Made by a program: the position numbers and the translations under genes. The notes beneath the pieces were generated by a model that did no database searches, had not been told where the DNA came from, and saw nothing but the letters and a program-made list of their open reading frames with translations. Positions 1 to 7,663 of a DNA stretch of 9,867 nt are shown piece after piece (position 1 is the first letter of the stretch; every line of letters begins with the position of its first letter). The stretch comes from Anaerolineae bacterium (GTDB taxonomy: Bacteria > Chloroflexota > Anaerolineae > B4-G1 > SLSP01), in contig JAFGKB010000173.1 in assembly GCA_016928755.1 (NCBI GenBank), forward strand, positions 1 through 9,867. Reading direction: 5' to 3'.

Positions 1-9
1 ATTTGCACC

Positions 10-1812
10 TCATTGTGCTTTGGGGTTCCCTACCGGGAGTGTGAAATAAAAGGTGCTGCCCTCACCCCGTTGGCTCTCAACGCCAACCGCTCCACCAAGT
101 TTATGGATGATACGCTGTACAATGGATAGACCTAAACCATGCCCCTCGGCCCGCAACTTATGCAAACGGATAAACTGTGTAAAGAGCTGCTCCTGTTGTT
201 CCCCGGTCAAGCCTTCCCCATTATCACGCACCCAAAAACGCACCATTGGAGGATGGCCGTTTTCATTAGCCGTTAATAAAGTAGCGTCAAGCTCTACATA
301 AGGCGGACTCCCACCATATTTAATCGCATTACTGATGTAATTCACCCAGACTTCAATGATCCACGGAGCATAACCCACGGCTACCGGCCAGCATTCGGGG
401 GTGATGACCACAGCCTGATATTCTTCAATCATACCATCAAGACGCTGTAGTGCATCGGTTATAATAGTGTGCATCGTCAAAGGTTCAATATCCAGGTCCT
501 CTATCCGGCGCACACTGGCCAGCAATAGCAGTTCGTTGACAATGCTGGTCATCCGGTAGCCATTTTGCGTAATAACATGCAAATTTCTACGAAATAGCGT
601 GGGAGGGATACTGTCAAAATTAGCTTCCATAAAGGCACTAAAGCCAACCAAAGCAGAGAGGGGATTTTTAAGATCATGGGCAACGGTATGAGCAAATGCA
701 TCTAAATCGGCATTGCTGGCCTCAAGTTCAGACGTGTACTGCCGGAGTTCTTTTTCTGTCTCTTTAAGGGGGGTGATATCGTGCAAGACGATTAAACGCC
801 CTTTAAAGTGCCCCATTTGATCTGTCAGCAGCGTTATATGCAGGTCATAGTAGTGTTCTAGCTCCCCATTGGTCAAAGTGATGCCGGTCTGAACGGCATC
901 AGGTGTATCCAAGTACTGCGTCAGATTTTTCCAAGGTTGCAAGACTTCATATGCAGGCTTGCCAATCACTTGGGCAGCAGAAAGGCTCAGGTGCTCCTGG
1001 ATGGCGGGGTTTAGATCGACAATCCGGTTTTTGCCATCCAGGACCAACATGCCATCCTGCAGATTATCAATAAGCATATCCCGCGCTACCGGTATAATAT
1101 CAAACAACTTGAATTGGAATAAGGCCCTAGTAAAGGAGATACCACCAATGGCAAAACCCAGGGAGACCAAGTTGCCCTTAAAATCCATGCCCAAGGAGAA
1201 GGTGGTGAGTACCGTCCCCAAAACCGGGAAGAAAACGCCACCGAGCAGGGCCATTGCCTGGCCACGATAGAGACGAAAAGTCCGGATGGCAACCCGGACA
1301 ATTAGAATAACAGCCAATAGGGTTAAGAGATACCCAGAGACAGTATAGACCCAAAAACCGGGGGCAAGTAACGCCGTACTGCGATCTGATACCAGATAAG
1401 GGCCAATTTCCAAAAAGCTACCAAAATCCCTGGCAAATAAATGATGCCAATCATTAGTCCACACTAACACCTGGGTCAAAGTTGGAATAACCAACAAGGC
1501 AATCCAGCGCTTTGGGAATAGCCAAGCCATTTGTTTAGTATACTCAACAGCGAAGATGAGGAGGAATACCGGCATAAAAGCGAGGCTGAAAAACATCAAC
1601 CGGAACCAGAAAAACGCGGCATGTGGGGATGGGCTTAACATCGAGAGATTATTGACTAATGACAGGAAGGCAGCCAGGGCCATCAGGACAGAGAATGCCC
1701 GCGCTCCCGGTGCGGAGCGATGTCGCCATGAGTAGAAGGCCAATCCAGCCGTAATACAAGCAGCAATAAATACAGAGATCACATAGACGTTATATTGCCA
1801 ATACACAACCAC
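10..1812 (-). CDS. Membrane sensor histidine kinase (7TM N-terminus, PAS, HisKA, HATPase)
   Basis: Membrane-bound sensor kinase that should autophosphorylate on His and pass the phosphate to a response regulator not present here. Residues 1-235 hold about seven hydrophobic segments (near 10-27, 40-59, 68-90, 103-119, 152-173, 188-208, 213-230), as in the histidine-kinase N-terminal 7TM family. A PAS domain spans about 245-345, followed by a charged helical linker (347-372). The H-box is AHDLKNP with His379, the N-box NYISNAIKYGG starts at 491, the G1 box is VRDNGEGL (Asp530) and the G2 box is GHGLGLSIV (557-565). There is no receiver domain. An in-frame TAA at 1827-1825 limits the start to GTG at 1812 or GTG at 1806. 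Only a weak GGGAA lies upstream, and its spacing slightly favours 1806. The stop runs directly into TGAGGTG at the window edge, which could be the ribosome site of a following gene. The signal sensed is unknown. A terminator separates this gene from the PTS operon. Confidence 0.9.
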   Translation of the reverse strand: MVVYWQYNVYVISVFIAACITAGLAFYSWRHRSAPGARAFSVLMALAAFLSLVNNLSMLSPSPHAAFFWFRLMFFSLAFMPVFLLIFAVEYTKQMAWLFPKRWIALLVIPTLTQVLVWTNDWHHLFARDFGSFLEIGPYLVSDRSTALLAPGFWVYTVSGYLLTLLAVILIVRVAIRTFRLYRGQAMALLGGVFFPVLGTVLTTFSLGMDFKGNLVSLGFAIGGISFTRALFQFKLFDIIPVARDMLIDNLQDGMLVLDGKNRIVDLNPAIQEHLSLSAAQVIGKPAYEVLQPWKNLTQYLDTPDAVQTGITLTNGELEHYYDLHITLLTDQMGHFKGRLIVLHDITPLKETEKELRQYTSELEASNADLDAFAHTVAHDLKNPLSALVGFSAFMEANFDSIPPTLFRRNLHVITQNGYRMTSIVNELLLLASVRRIEDLDIEPLTMHTIITDALQRLDGMIEEYQAVVITPECWPVAVGYAPWIIEVWVNYISNAIKYGGSPPYVELDATLLTANENGHPPMVRFWVRDNGEGLTGEQQEQLFTQFIRLHKLRAEGHGLGLSIVQRIIHKLGGAVGVESQRGEGSTFYFTLPVGNPKAQ

Positions 1813-1871
1813 TTCCCGGTAAGCTTAAATTTGTGCAAGCCTCAAAATCTTACAAGACACTACACAATGAA

Positions 1872-1900
1872 AGTATATACCAATGTAAAAAATAAACCAA
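1872..1900 (-). promoter_or_regulatory. Candidate sigma70-type promoter for the histidine kinase gene
   Basis: On the minus strand, TTGGTT (1900-1895) is followed after 17 bases by TATACT (1877-1872). The -10 box matches five of six consensus positions, but the -35 box matches only three. Transcription would begin near 1865 and give a leader of about 50 bases before GTG at 1812. The site lies just past the operon terminator, where a separate promoter is expected. The surrounding 1813-1937 stretch is A+T-rich and I see no gene in it. This is a pattern match only. Confidence 0.35.
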
Positions 1901-1937
1901 GCAAATAGCAAAAATGGAGTGCGTTTCAGATATAAAA

Positions 1938-1972
1938 CAGTGACTACAAACCTATGGAGTTTGTAGTCACTG
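1938..1972 (-). terminator. Rho-independent terminator after the HPr-EI gene
   Basis: A perfect 14-bp inverted repeat (1938-1951 pairs with 1959-1972) surrounds a 7-base loop. It begins 30 bases past the stop of the HPr-EI gene. Read in the minus direction, the stem is followed by TTTTAT. Read in the plus direction, no T-run follows, so the signal is oriented to end the PTS operon. The stem is long but only moderately G+C-rich (6 of 14 pairs) and the U-tract is short, so some read-through into the histidine kinase gene is possible. Confidence 0.8.
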
Positions 1973-2002
1973 GTCAGAACATCCAGGTATAGCCTTGTAT
2001 TT

Positions 2003-4036
2003 TTAACGCATAGTTTTAACTTTATCTCTGACCTCTGAAGCCGTACTACAAGCCAGGACTTCAGAAACCAGGACTCGCAAGCTCTCCAACTGTAGCTCAC
2101 GGACCTGGGCTTTGACCATTGGAATCGCGGGGGTACTGACACTCAACTCATCCACACCGAGACCGACCAACACCGGTATGGCTTGGGGGTCAGAGCCTAA
2201 TTCACCACATACCCCCACCCATTTCCCGGCCTGATGGGCAGACTCAACGGTTCGGGCGATAAGGCGCAAGACAGCAGGATGAAGACCATCTAATTTATTT
2301 GCCAGGGTGGCGTGAGTACGGTCTATGGCCAAGGTGTACTGGGTTAAATCGTTGGTTCCGATAGAGAAGAAGTCAACTTCCGGGGCGAAGATGTCGGATA
2401 ACAAAGCGGCTGAAGGCACTTCCACCATAATACCAATTTCAACGCTTCCTGCGCCTAATTGGGACTGGAGTTCTTCAACCATAGCACGAGCTTGACGTAC
2501 TTCAGAAATATCGGACACCATCGGGAACATAATACGCAGCTTCCCGTGCTCCGAGGCCCGGAGAATGGCCCGCAGTTGTTGGCGCAATAAGTGAGGGCGG
2601 GCTAAACACAGCCGGATGCCGCGTTCACCCAGGAAGGGATTCATTTCTTCAGGGACAGCTACGTAAGGCAATGGCTTATCCCCACCAATGTCCAGGGTGC
2701 GGATAATAACCGGCTGACCTTTCAACGCCAGGGCTATGTCACGATAGACCTCAAATTGTTCCTCCTCAGTTGGAGGTGTATCCCGGTCCAGGAACAAGAA
2801 CTCGGTGCGTAACAGCCCGACGCCCTCGGCGCCACGGGCATATGCCTGTTGGGCATCATCAACACCTCCGATATTAGCCACAACTTCCACCCGATGACCG
2901 TCTTGGGTGATGGCCGGTTCAGAGGACAACTTCTGCGCCGCGTCCCAGCAAGCTCTATATTGGGATTGAGCAATCTGTGCCGCTTTCAATACCTCGGCAT
3001 CAGGGTCAATGATTAGAGTTCCGGCATCGCCATCTAGAATAACCAGGGTCTCATTCTTAAGTCTAAGGACAGCCTCACCGGCACTGACAACCGCCGGCAA
3101 GCCACGGGCACGGGCGATGATGGCGGAGTGGGCAGTAGGGCCACCGGCAGCAGTACAAAAGCCTAAAACTTTATCACTATCTAGGGCCGCAGTATCAGAT
3201 GGTGTCAGATTACTTGCAACAACGATTACAGGATAAGCAGGCAACACATTGCTATCTCCATCTTTATCACCTAGTAATAAACGTAGTACCCGGTCCCCGA
3301 CATCACGCAAATCAGCAGCACGAGCGGCCAATAACGAATCACTAAGTGCGGCTAAGATGTTCGCACGGTCATCAATAGCTACTTGCCAAGCATGTGCAGC
3401 ACTATGTTGGCTCTCAATTCCTTCGTACACGCGCTCCAACAATTCCGGATCTTCGAGAACTTCTAAATGCACCTCGAAGATTGCCGCCTCACTCGCAGCG
3501 GATTGAGTCACAAGTTTGTTATGTAATGCAACTAGTTGTTCCTTGGCAGCCTGGAAAGCCTTATCCAGGGATGCGCGCTCCGTTACTACATCGGTAAACG
3601 TTTCATCAACGATAATCTGATTTCGCTGCCACTGGAAAACCGGTCCAATGGCAATTCCCGGCGCGGCAGGGACACCGGTAAGTTGTTTGCCTACATTTTG
3701 ATCTTGAATGACGGGGAGAACAACTTCAGATTTTGGGGAAGAAGCAGACACAGGTACAGAAGTAGAAGGTAACTCCTCATCAAGGCCCTGTTCGATTAAG
3801 GATCTTAACGCCTGGGCAGCCGCATCTTCATCGGCACCTACGACTTCAAAACGCACTTCTCCACCACACTCCACGCCCAAGGTGAGGACAGAAATCATAC
3901 TCTTAGCATTGGCTTGCTTATCACCATGGAAAATGCGGATATCGGACTCAAACTTTTTAGTCGCTTTTACCAGCACTTTGGCCGGACGGGCGTGCAATCC
4001 CGTGCGATTCTGAATAACTAGCTGAAATTCTCTCAT
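2003..4036 (-). CDS. ptsI: HPr-Enzyme I fusion (PEP-protein phosphotransferase)
   Basis: General PTS phosphoryl-transfer protein of the cytoplasm. EI takes phosphate from PEP and passes it through the fused HPr domain to EIIA. Residues 1-90 are HPr: GLHARPA carries the phospho-acceptor His15, and AKSM carries Ser46, the regulatory serine position. A Ser/Pro-rich linker covers about 90-117. EI starts at GVPAAPGIAIG (about 121). Its active-site motif GGPTAHSAI carries His303. The PEP-binding arginines are Arg410 (LLRTE) and Arg446 (IIRTLDIGGDK), followed by GERGIR (470-475), MVEVPSAAL (537-545), IGTNDLTQYTLA (559-570) and the catalytic Cys610 (VCGELGSDP). The spacing agrees with E. coli EI plus about 114 residues, so both domains look complete. 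No EIIA domain is attached, unlike FruB/FryA-type multidomain proteins. The ATG at 4036 has AGAGG about eight bases upstream. It is the last gene of the operon, 34 bases after the kinase gene. Confidence 0.96.
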   Translation of the reverse strand: MREFQLVIQNRTGLHARPAKVLVKATKKFESDIRIFHGDKQANAKSMISVLTLGVECGGEVRFEVVGADEDAAAQALRSLIEQGLDEELPSTSVPVSASSPKSEVVLPVIQDQNVGKQLTGVPAAPGIAIGPVFQWQRNQIIVDETFTDVVTERASLDKAFQAAKEQLVALHNKLVTQSAASEAAIFEVHLEVLEDPELLERVYEGIESQHSAAHAWQVAIDDRANILAALSDSLLAARAADLRDVGDRVLRLLLGDKDGDSNVLPAYPVIVVASNLTPSDTAALDSDKVLGFCTAAGGPTAHSAIIARARGLPAVVSAGEAVLRLKNETLVILDGDAGTLIIDPDAEVLKAAQIAQSQYRACWDAAQKLSSEPAITQDGHRVEVVANIGGVDDAQQAYARGAEGVGLLRTEFLFLDRDTPPTEEEQFEVYRDIALALKGQPVIIRTLDIGGDKPLPYVAVPEEMNPFLGERGIRLCLARPHLLRQQLRAILRASEHGKLRIMFPMVSDISEVRQARAMVEELQSQLGAGSVEIGIMVEVPSAALLSDIFAPEVDFFSIGTNDLTQYTLAIDRTHATLANKLDGLHPAVLRLIARTVESAHQAGKWVGVCGELGSDPQAIPVLVGLGVDELSVSTPAIPMVKAQVRELQLESLRVLVSEVLACSTASEVRDKVKTMR

Positions 4037-4070
4037 AATTAATAACCTCTGTCCTGTATCTTATATACCT

Positions 4071-5000
4071 TCATAAGGCCCTTACCAACACTTGCTCAAA
4101 GAAGGATGCGACCAAGGCATAATCCCCTACCGCCGTACCGGAGAGACTGGCAGCCGTGGTCCCACAGGCAACACCCCAACAGAGCGATTCCGGCAGCGGT
4201 AAATTCTGGCTCAACCCAAACATCAACCCGGCAACGGAAGAGTCACCGGCTCCAATAGGGTTGCGCTCCACAATCTGTGGCGCAGTAGCCGCCCATATCT
4301 GCCGGCCATTAGAGAGCACAGCACCAGCTTCACCAAAAGAGATAAAGACATTCTCAACACCCATTTTATGGATAGCGGCAATTGCGGCACCGGAATCGCC
4401 AGGACTACTAATCGGAATACCTGTAAGCTCGGTGGCTTCATGGGCATTGGGTTTAACTAAAAACGGCAAAGCAGCACAAGCATATTGCAACGGTTCTCCG
4501 CTGGTATCAACTACGGCACGTGCTCCGGCAGAGCGTAGAATGTCTACAATTTCCGCGTAGCAGTCAACGGGGAGGCCACGGGGCAAGCTACCGGAAAGTA
4601 CCCACCAATCCCCCGGCTGCGCTAAAGCCGTAATCTTCTGCAATAATGCGGCCCTCTCATCCGGTGTGATGCTGGGACCGGCCTCGTTTACTTTGACATA
4701 CTGGGATGCGGTCGCACTGACAATACTGATATTGGTGCGGGTTTCATCCCCAATCTCGACAAAATCCGTCGGGATGCCCAAACTTGCAAGGCCCGCAGCT
4801 ATACGCACGCCGGTAAGCCCGCCAACAAACCCCAGGGCGACACTCTCGGCCCCTAACTTATGTAAGGCCCGCGAGACATTGAAACCCTTACCGCCATAGT
4901 CAACTCGCAGGGTAGTAGCCCGCAATACCGTATCAAAGCTGATTTCGGGGACCGTTAACTCGCGATCCAATGCGGGATTGAGGGTAACTGTATAAATCAT
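4071..5000 (-). CDS. pfkB: PfkB-family sugar-phosphate kinase (1-phosphofructokinase / tagatose-6-phosphate kinase type)
   Basis: Cytoplasmic ATP-dependent kinase of the ribokinase/PfkB family. It probably converts a ketose monophosphate to the 1,6-bisphosphate for aldolase cleavage. The N-terminus MIYTVTLNPALDRE is typical of the FruK/LacC branch. Also visible are the substrate-site GGKGFNVSRAL (36-46), SGSLPRG (136-142), KPNAHEATEL (183-192), and the C-terminal anion-hole motif NPIGAGDSS with catalytic Asp253. At 309 residues it is full length for the family. The start is ATG at 5000, which overlaps the dehydrogenase stop as TGATG. GTG at 5003 would add one residue and is less likely. The overlap implies translational coupling with the dehydrogenase. 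Sequence motifs do not distinguish fructose-1-phosphate from tagatose-6-phosphate or another ketose phosphate, so the substrate must come from the pathway. Confidence 0.92.
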   Translation of the reverse strand: MIYTVTLNPALDRELTVPEISFDTVLRATTLRVDYGGKGFNVSRALHKLGAESVALGFVGGLTGVRIAAGLASLGIPTDFVEIGDETRTNISIVSATASQYVKVNEAGPSITPDERAALLQKITALAQPGDWWVLSGSLPRGLPVDCYAEIVDILRSAGARAVVDTSGEPLQYACAALPFLVKPNAHEATELTGIPISSPGDSGAAIAAIHKMGVENVFISFGEAGAVLSNGRQIWAATAPQIVERNPIGAGDSSVAGLMFGLSQNLPLPESLCWGVACGTTAASLSGTAVGDYALVASFFEQVLVRAL

Positions 5001-6763
5001 CACGTGGCCTGCCAGAACAGCTCAATTAAGCGGCGTTCGGCCTCATTAGTCCAGACATCGCCGGGGGCTAGTGCCGCACCGATAGTGGGATACTTGACCT
5101 TTAACTCAGAAAGCCCCATAAGTGGCAAGCCACTGAGTTGGGGGAAGATTACGACTTTCCCTGCATAACGGCCTTCCATCATCGCGCGCACACCCTCTGC
5201 GGCGGCCTCAATCCCCCCTACTGCCGCGACCGAGCGGTTGGGTGACAACTTATGCTCCGAGGCTTTGTTAATCACCAGTTCCTGGTCTGCCAGAGTGGAG
5301 CCGGAGGTCCCGGTAAACTGGGCATTGTGAAGATAGACAAGACTCATGTTAAGTGGCGCAAATGTCTTCTTGGGGACTCCGGCAAAGAAGACTAACATAC
5401 CGTCTTCACTCATCAGGGTAGCAGCCTCAGCCATCACCGCGCCAACAGGTACGGAGACAATCACATCATCGGCCATCTGCCCCCCGGTGAATTGGTAGAC
5501 AAAATCATAGAGGGATTGTGAGGCAGTATTAGGATTAAAAGTATAGAGTTCCTTGTTATTATCCTGGGCTAATGGGGAGAATGACTGCTCCAAAGCTGTA
5601 AGGCGCATAGTGTTGATGTCAGTAGCGATAATCCGAGCCGGGCCGTCGGGCAACTCGATAGCACGTTGGACATGCATCTGTCCCATAGGACCACCGGCGC
5701 CGACGAAGACCGCCGTGCCACCGGGGCGCAAATCGCAGCGATTCCGGGCTGCACCATAAGAGGCGGCAATATCAGGGCCGGGATTACCAAGGTAAGCGGT
5801 GTAATCGTAATGCATCCGGCCCACGTCAATCTGGGGCAAGCCGTCTAAAGCAACCTGGCCTACCATATTAAATGTACCACGACGCGCGATCAACTTCGCT
5901 GCTGCACCAACCAGCTCCGCAGAATGGGGATTAAGCACAACGATATCATCAAAACCGGCCCCTTCTGTAAGCTCGGCACTAAGCCGGGCATAGTCCGCTA
6001 TGCCGACACCATTACGCACTACCACTGTAAGATCGCGGTTGTTGGACTCTTCAACAACGAGCTGCCGCATACTCTCCGGGACATCGGTAAGGACAATGGT
6101 ATCTGGAGCGTCAAGACCGGTGGAGAACTGATAGGTTGAAGTATCGCCAGCCCGTCCCACAAACCACATAATTCCGCCCTTTTCAGGGGTCAGACGACGG
6201 CGCTGAGTATAAGCAGCTTCAACACATGCCCAGGGTTCGGTCAGTGCAGCAGCAGCATATCCCAGGTCACCTTCTACAGGAATTACATAGGCGGTTTGCT
6301 GATCAAGGCCGGCGGACAAGACCTCTGCGCCGATTAAGTGATACTGGATTAACCCGCCGGGAATTGTATACCCGTAGGCGGTGCTACGCCCTAATTCATC
6401 ATAGATATCCGGCTGCAAGGCCAGGCGTTGTCCTGGATAGAATTCTTCGCTAAGGTTTGCCCCTACTTTTAATACTGTCAAGGTTGCTTCATGACCCAGG
6501 CGGGTAGGGTCATTGAGCAAATCCCGATTGTAGAGCTTAGGATGAGCACTGCCTTGTTTGATGAGTTTAACATCAGAAAAGCACATCCCCACAGCATCTA
6601 CACGCACCAATAATTGGTCGTCATTAGGTTCTGGCACAGGGGTCAGCTCTGGCTTTCCATTACGCCCGATATTCTCCACCCCGGCACCATACATATTCCA
6701 GGTCCAGGTCTGCTCCGGAACCGGCGCGTCGGGTGATCTGTATTTCTCAAAATCTGAAGACAT
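5000..6763 (-). CDS. Zinc-binding medium-chain dehydrogenase with a duplicated nucleotide-binding region
   Basis: Probable NAD(P)-dependent polyol-phosphate dehydrogenase or ketose-phosphate reductase acting on the PTS product. Numbering from ATG at 6763, it has 587 residues against about 340-420 for usual zinc-dependent MDR enzymes. A GroES-like catalytic domain carries probable zinc ligands Cys61 (GMCFSD), His91-Glu92 (LGHEATL) and Glu176 (TEPWAC). The four-cysteine structural zinc lobe is absent. Two Rossmann-like regions follow. The first (about 194-325) lacks a clean GxGxxG and reads FVGRAGDTS. The second (about 347-485) has GAGGPMGQ at 356 and an acidic Asp382 after the second strand, which favours NAD. 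The C-terminal MDR tail ends near GKVVIFP, then about 45 extra residues. ATG at 6763 has GAGGTG seven bases upstream, which fits better than the in-frame TTG at 6778. The second half recalls sorbose-1-phosphate reductase-like enzymes, but the substrate is not proven. Confidence 0.85.
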   Translation of the reverse strand: MSSDFEKYRSPDAPVPEQTWTWNMYGAGVENIGRNGKPELTPVPEPNDDQLLVRVDAVGMCFSDVKLIKQGSAHPKLYNRDLLNDPTRLGHEATLTVLKVGANLSEEFYPGQRLALQPDIYDELGRSTAYGYTIPGGLIQYHLIGAEVLSAGLDQQTAYVIPVEGDLGYAAAALTEPWACVEAAYTQRRRLTPEKGGIMWFVGRAGDTSTYQFSTGLDAPDTIVLTDVPESMRQLVVEESNNRDLTVVVRNGVGIADYARLSAELTEGAGFDDIVVLNPHSAELVGAAAKLIARRGTFNMVGQVALDGLPQIDVGRMHYDYTAYLGNPGPDIAASYGAARNRCDLRPGGTAVFVGAGGPMGQMHVQRAIELPDGPARIIATDINTMRLTALEQSFSPLAQDNNKELYTFNPNTASQSLYDFVYQFTGGQMADDVIVSVPVGAVMAEAATLMSEDGMLVFFAGVPKKTFAPLNMSLVYLHNAQFTGTSGSTLADQELVINKASEHKLSPNRSVAAVGGIEAAAEGVRAMMEGRYAGKVVIFPQLSGLPLMGLSELKVKYPTIGAALAPGDVWTNEAERRLIELFWQAT

Positions 6764-6780
6764 ATCTCTACACCTCAAAA

Positions 6781-7221
6781 CTACTCAGATTCAACCGGAC
6801 GGCTAAGACGTTCGACGATAAACATGGCGTCTGTAGTCCGTGCTAAAAGTTCGGCATCTTCTGGTTCCTCAATAACCTCGGCAAGGTTCGCGAGTACCCC
6901 GACATGTTCATTTTCAGTAGCGGCGATGCCAATCACCAGGTACGCTAACTCGTCATCTTCCCAAGCAACACCAGCCGGGAACTGCACCACGGAGATACCG
7001 GTCTTGATAATATCGGCGCGGTTCTCAAACTCACCGTGAGGAATTGCGACGCCATTCCCCATATAGGTAGACATTGTTTTCTCGCGCGCCAACATCCCTT
7101 CCACATAAGCGGACTTAACCCGCCCGGCTTTAACCAGTAACTCCCCGGCCATTTTAATAGCTTCATGCTTGTCAGCCGCTTGAGCATTGAGACGGACTAA
7201 ATCTTTAACGATAATAGACAT
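6781..7221 (-). CDS. mtlF: PTS EIIA, mannitol/fructose family
   Basis: Soluble EIIA component (146 residues), which takes phosphate from the HPr domain and passes it to EIIB. The active-site motif is GNGVAIPHGEFE, with phospho-acceptor His62. A second conserved histidine, His106 (ENEHVGVLANLA), matches the supporting histidine of mannitol EIIA. The length equals that of a stand-alone MtlF. The start is ATG at 7221 rather than the in-frame GTG at 7254. A very strong GGAGGAG lies at 7238-7232, nine bases upstream, and is embedded in the last codons of the EIIB gene. Only seven bases separate the EIIB stop from this ATG, and the dehydrogenase ATG follows 17 bases after the stop, so translation of the three genes is probably coupled. 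Confidence 0.94.
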   Translation of the reverse strand: MSIIVKDLVRLNAQAADKHEAIKMAGELLVKAGRVKSAYVEGMLAREKTMSTYMGNGVAIPHGEFENRADIIKTGISVVQFPAGVAWEDDELAYLVIGIAATENEHVGVLANLAEVIEEPEDAELLARTTDAMFIVERLSRPVESE

Positions 7222-7228
7222 CACGCCA

Positions 7229-7555
7229 CTACTCCTCCGAGACAACATCGGCACCGGTTTTCAGGGCCTCGGTGATTGTCTCAAATGCCGGGATATTGGA
7301 GAAGTTCTTGAAGGAGAAACACACAGCCCACGGGGCTTTATCGCGTGCCATCTGCACCAAGCCTTCATGCGAAAGTACAATTTGGGCATCCTTGGGAATG
7401 GCCCGCACTGCACTATGTTTAACATCCACACCATTGATGCCGGCTTTCTTCAACATTCGCTTCAGCTTGTTAGCAGCCATTAGACTTGATCCCATCCCGG
7501 CCTCACAAGCAATGATAATTTTCTTAACTTCTGATGCAGCAACTGAACTAGCCAT
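7229..7555 (-). CDS. PTS EIIB, mannitol-type
   Basis: Soluble EIIB component (108 residues), which carries phosphate on cysteine between EIIA and the membrane EIIC. The phosphocysteine loop is ACEAGMGSSLMAANKL with Cys17, preceded by the hydrophobic strand KKIIIA. This is very close to the CxAGMGSS loop of MtlA EIIB. HSAVRAIP and VLSHEGLV fit the remaining strand-helix order of the fold. In E. coli and B. subtilis this domain is fused to EIIC, but here it is a separate gene. ATG at 7555 has GGGAGGT (7568-7562) six bases upstream. The EIIC gene ends 108 bases earlier, a gap that holds a hairpin and a possible short ORF. The last codons, Ser-Glu-Glu-stop, also supply the EIIA ribosome binding site. 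Confidence 0.94.
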   Translation of the reverse strand: MASSVAASEVKKIIIACEAGMGSSLMAANKLKRMLKKAGINGVDVKHSAVRAIPKDAQIVLSHEGLVQMARDKAPWAVCFSFKNFSNIPAFETITEALKTGADVVSEE

Positions 7556-7612
7556 ACGAAACCTCCCTAATAAATAGAAAAAAACACGCTGCTTCTTCCA
7601 AGGTATCTACCT

Positions 7613-7645
7613 CCTGACCTGACTCTATTAATGAGCCAGGCCAGG
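7613..7645 (-). promoter_or_regulatory. RNA hairpin in the EIIC-EIIB spacer
   Basis: In the minus-strand RNA, 7645-7633 pairs with 7625-7613 as 13 consecutive pairs, two of them G-U, around a 7-base loop. It begins 18 bases after the EIIC stop. No U-run follows directly (AGGTAGATACC comes next), so it does not look like an intrinsic terminator in this direction. The likely role is mRNA processing or 3'-end protection of the EIIC message, or control of the ribosome-binding-like AGGAGGT at its base. The structure is seen in the sequence. The function is inferred. Confidence 0.55.
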
Positions 7646-7663
7646 AATCATTATTTTTATATT

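Noticed and set aside
1825..2142. 105-codon minus-strand reading frame across the end of HPr-EI and the following spacer
   Set aside because: It overlaps HPr-EI in another frame and runs straight through the terminator stem. It has no recognisable domain or ribosome site.
3708..4013. Plus-strand frame of 101 codons, and similar frames elsewhere opposite the minus-strand genes
   Set aside because: These lie fully antisense to genes with clear family motifs, and their translations show no domain.
6764..6778. TTG at 6778 as the dehydrogenase start
   Set aside because: It lies within or directly beside the GAGGTG that serves ATG 6763 and has no ribosome site of its own.
7571..7601. Possible promoter (TTGGAA / TATTTA) in front of EIIB
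   Set aside because: The spacing is about 19 bases and the boxes are poor. The transcript would start almost on the ribosome site.
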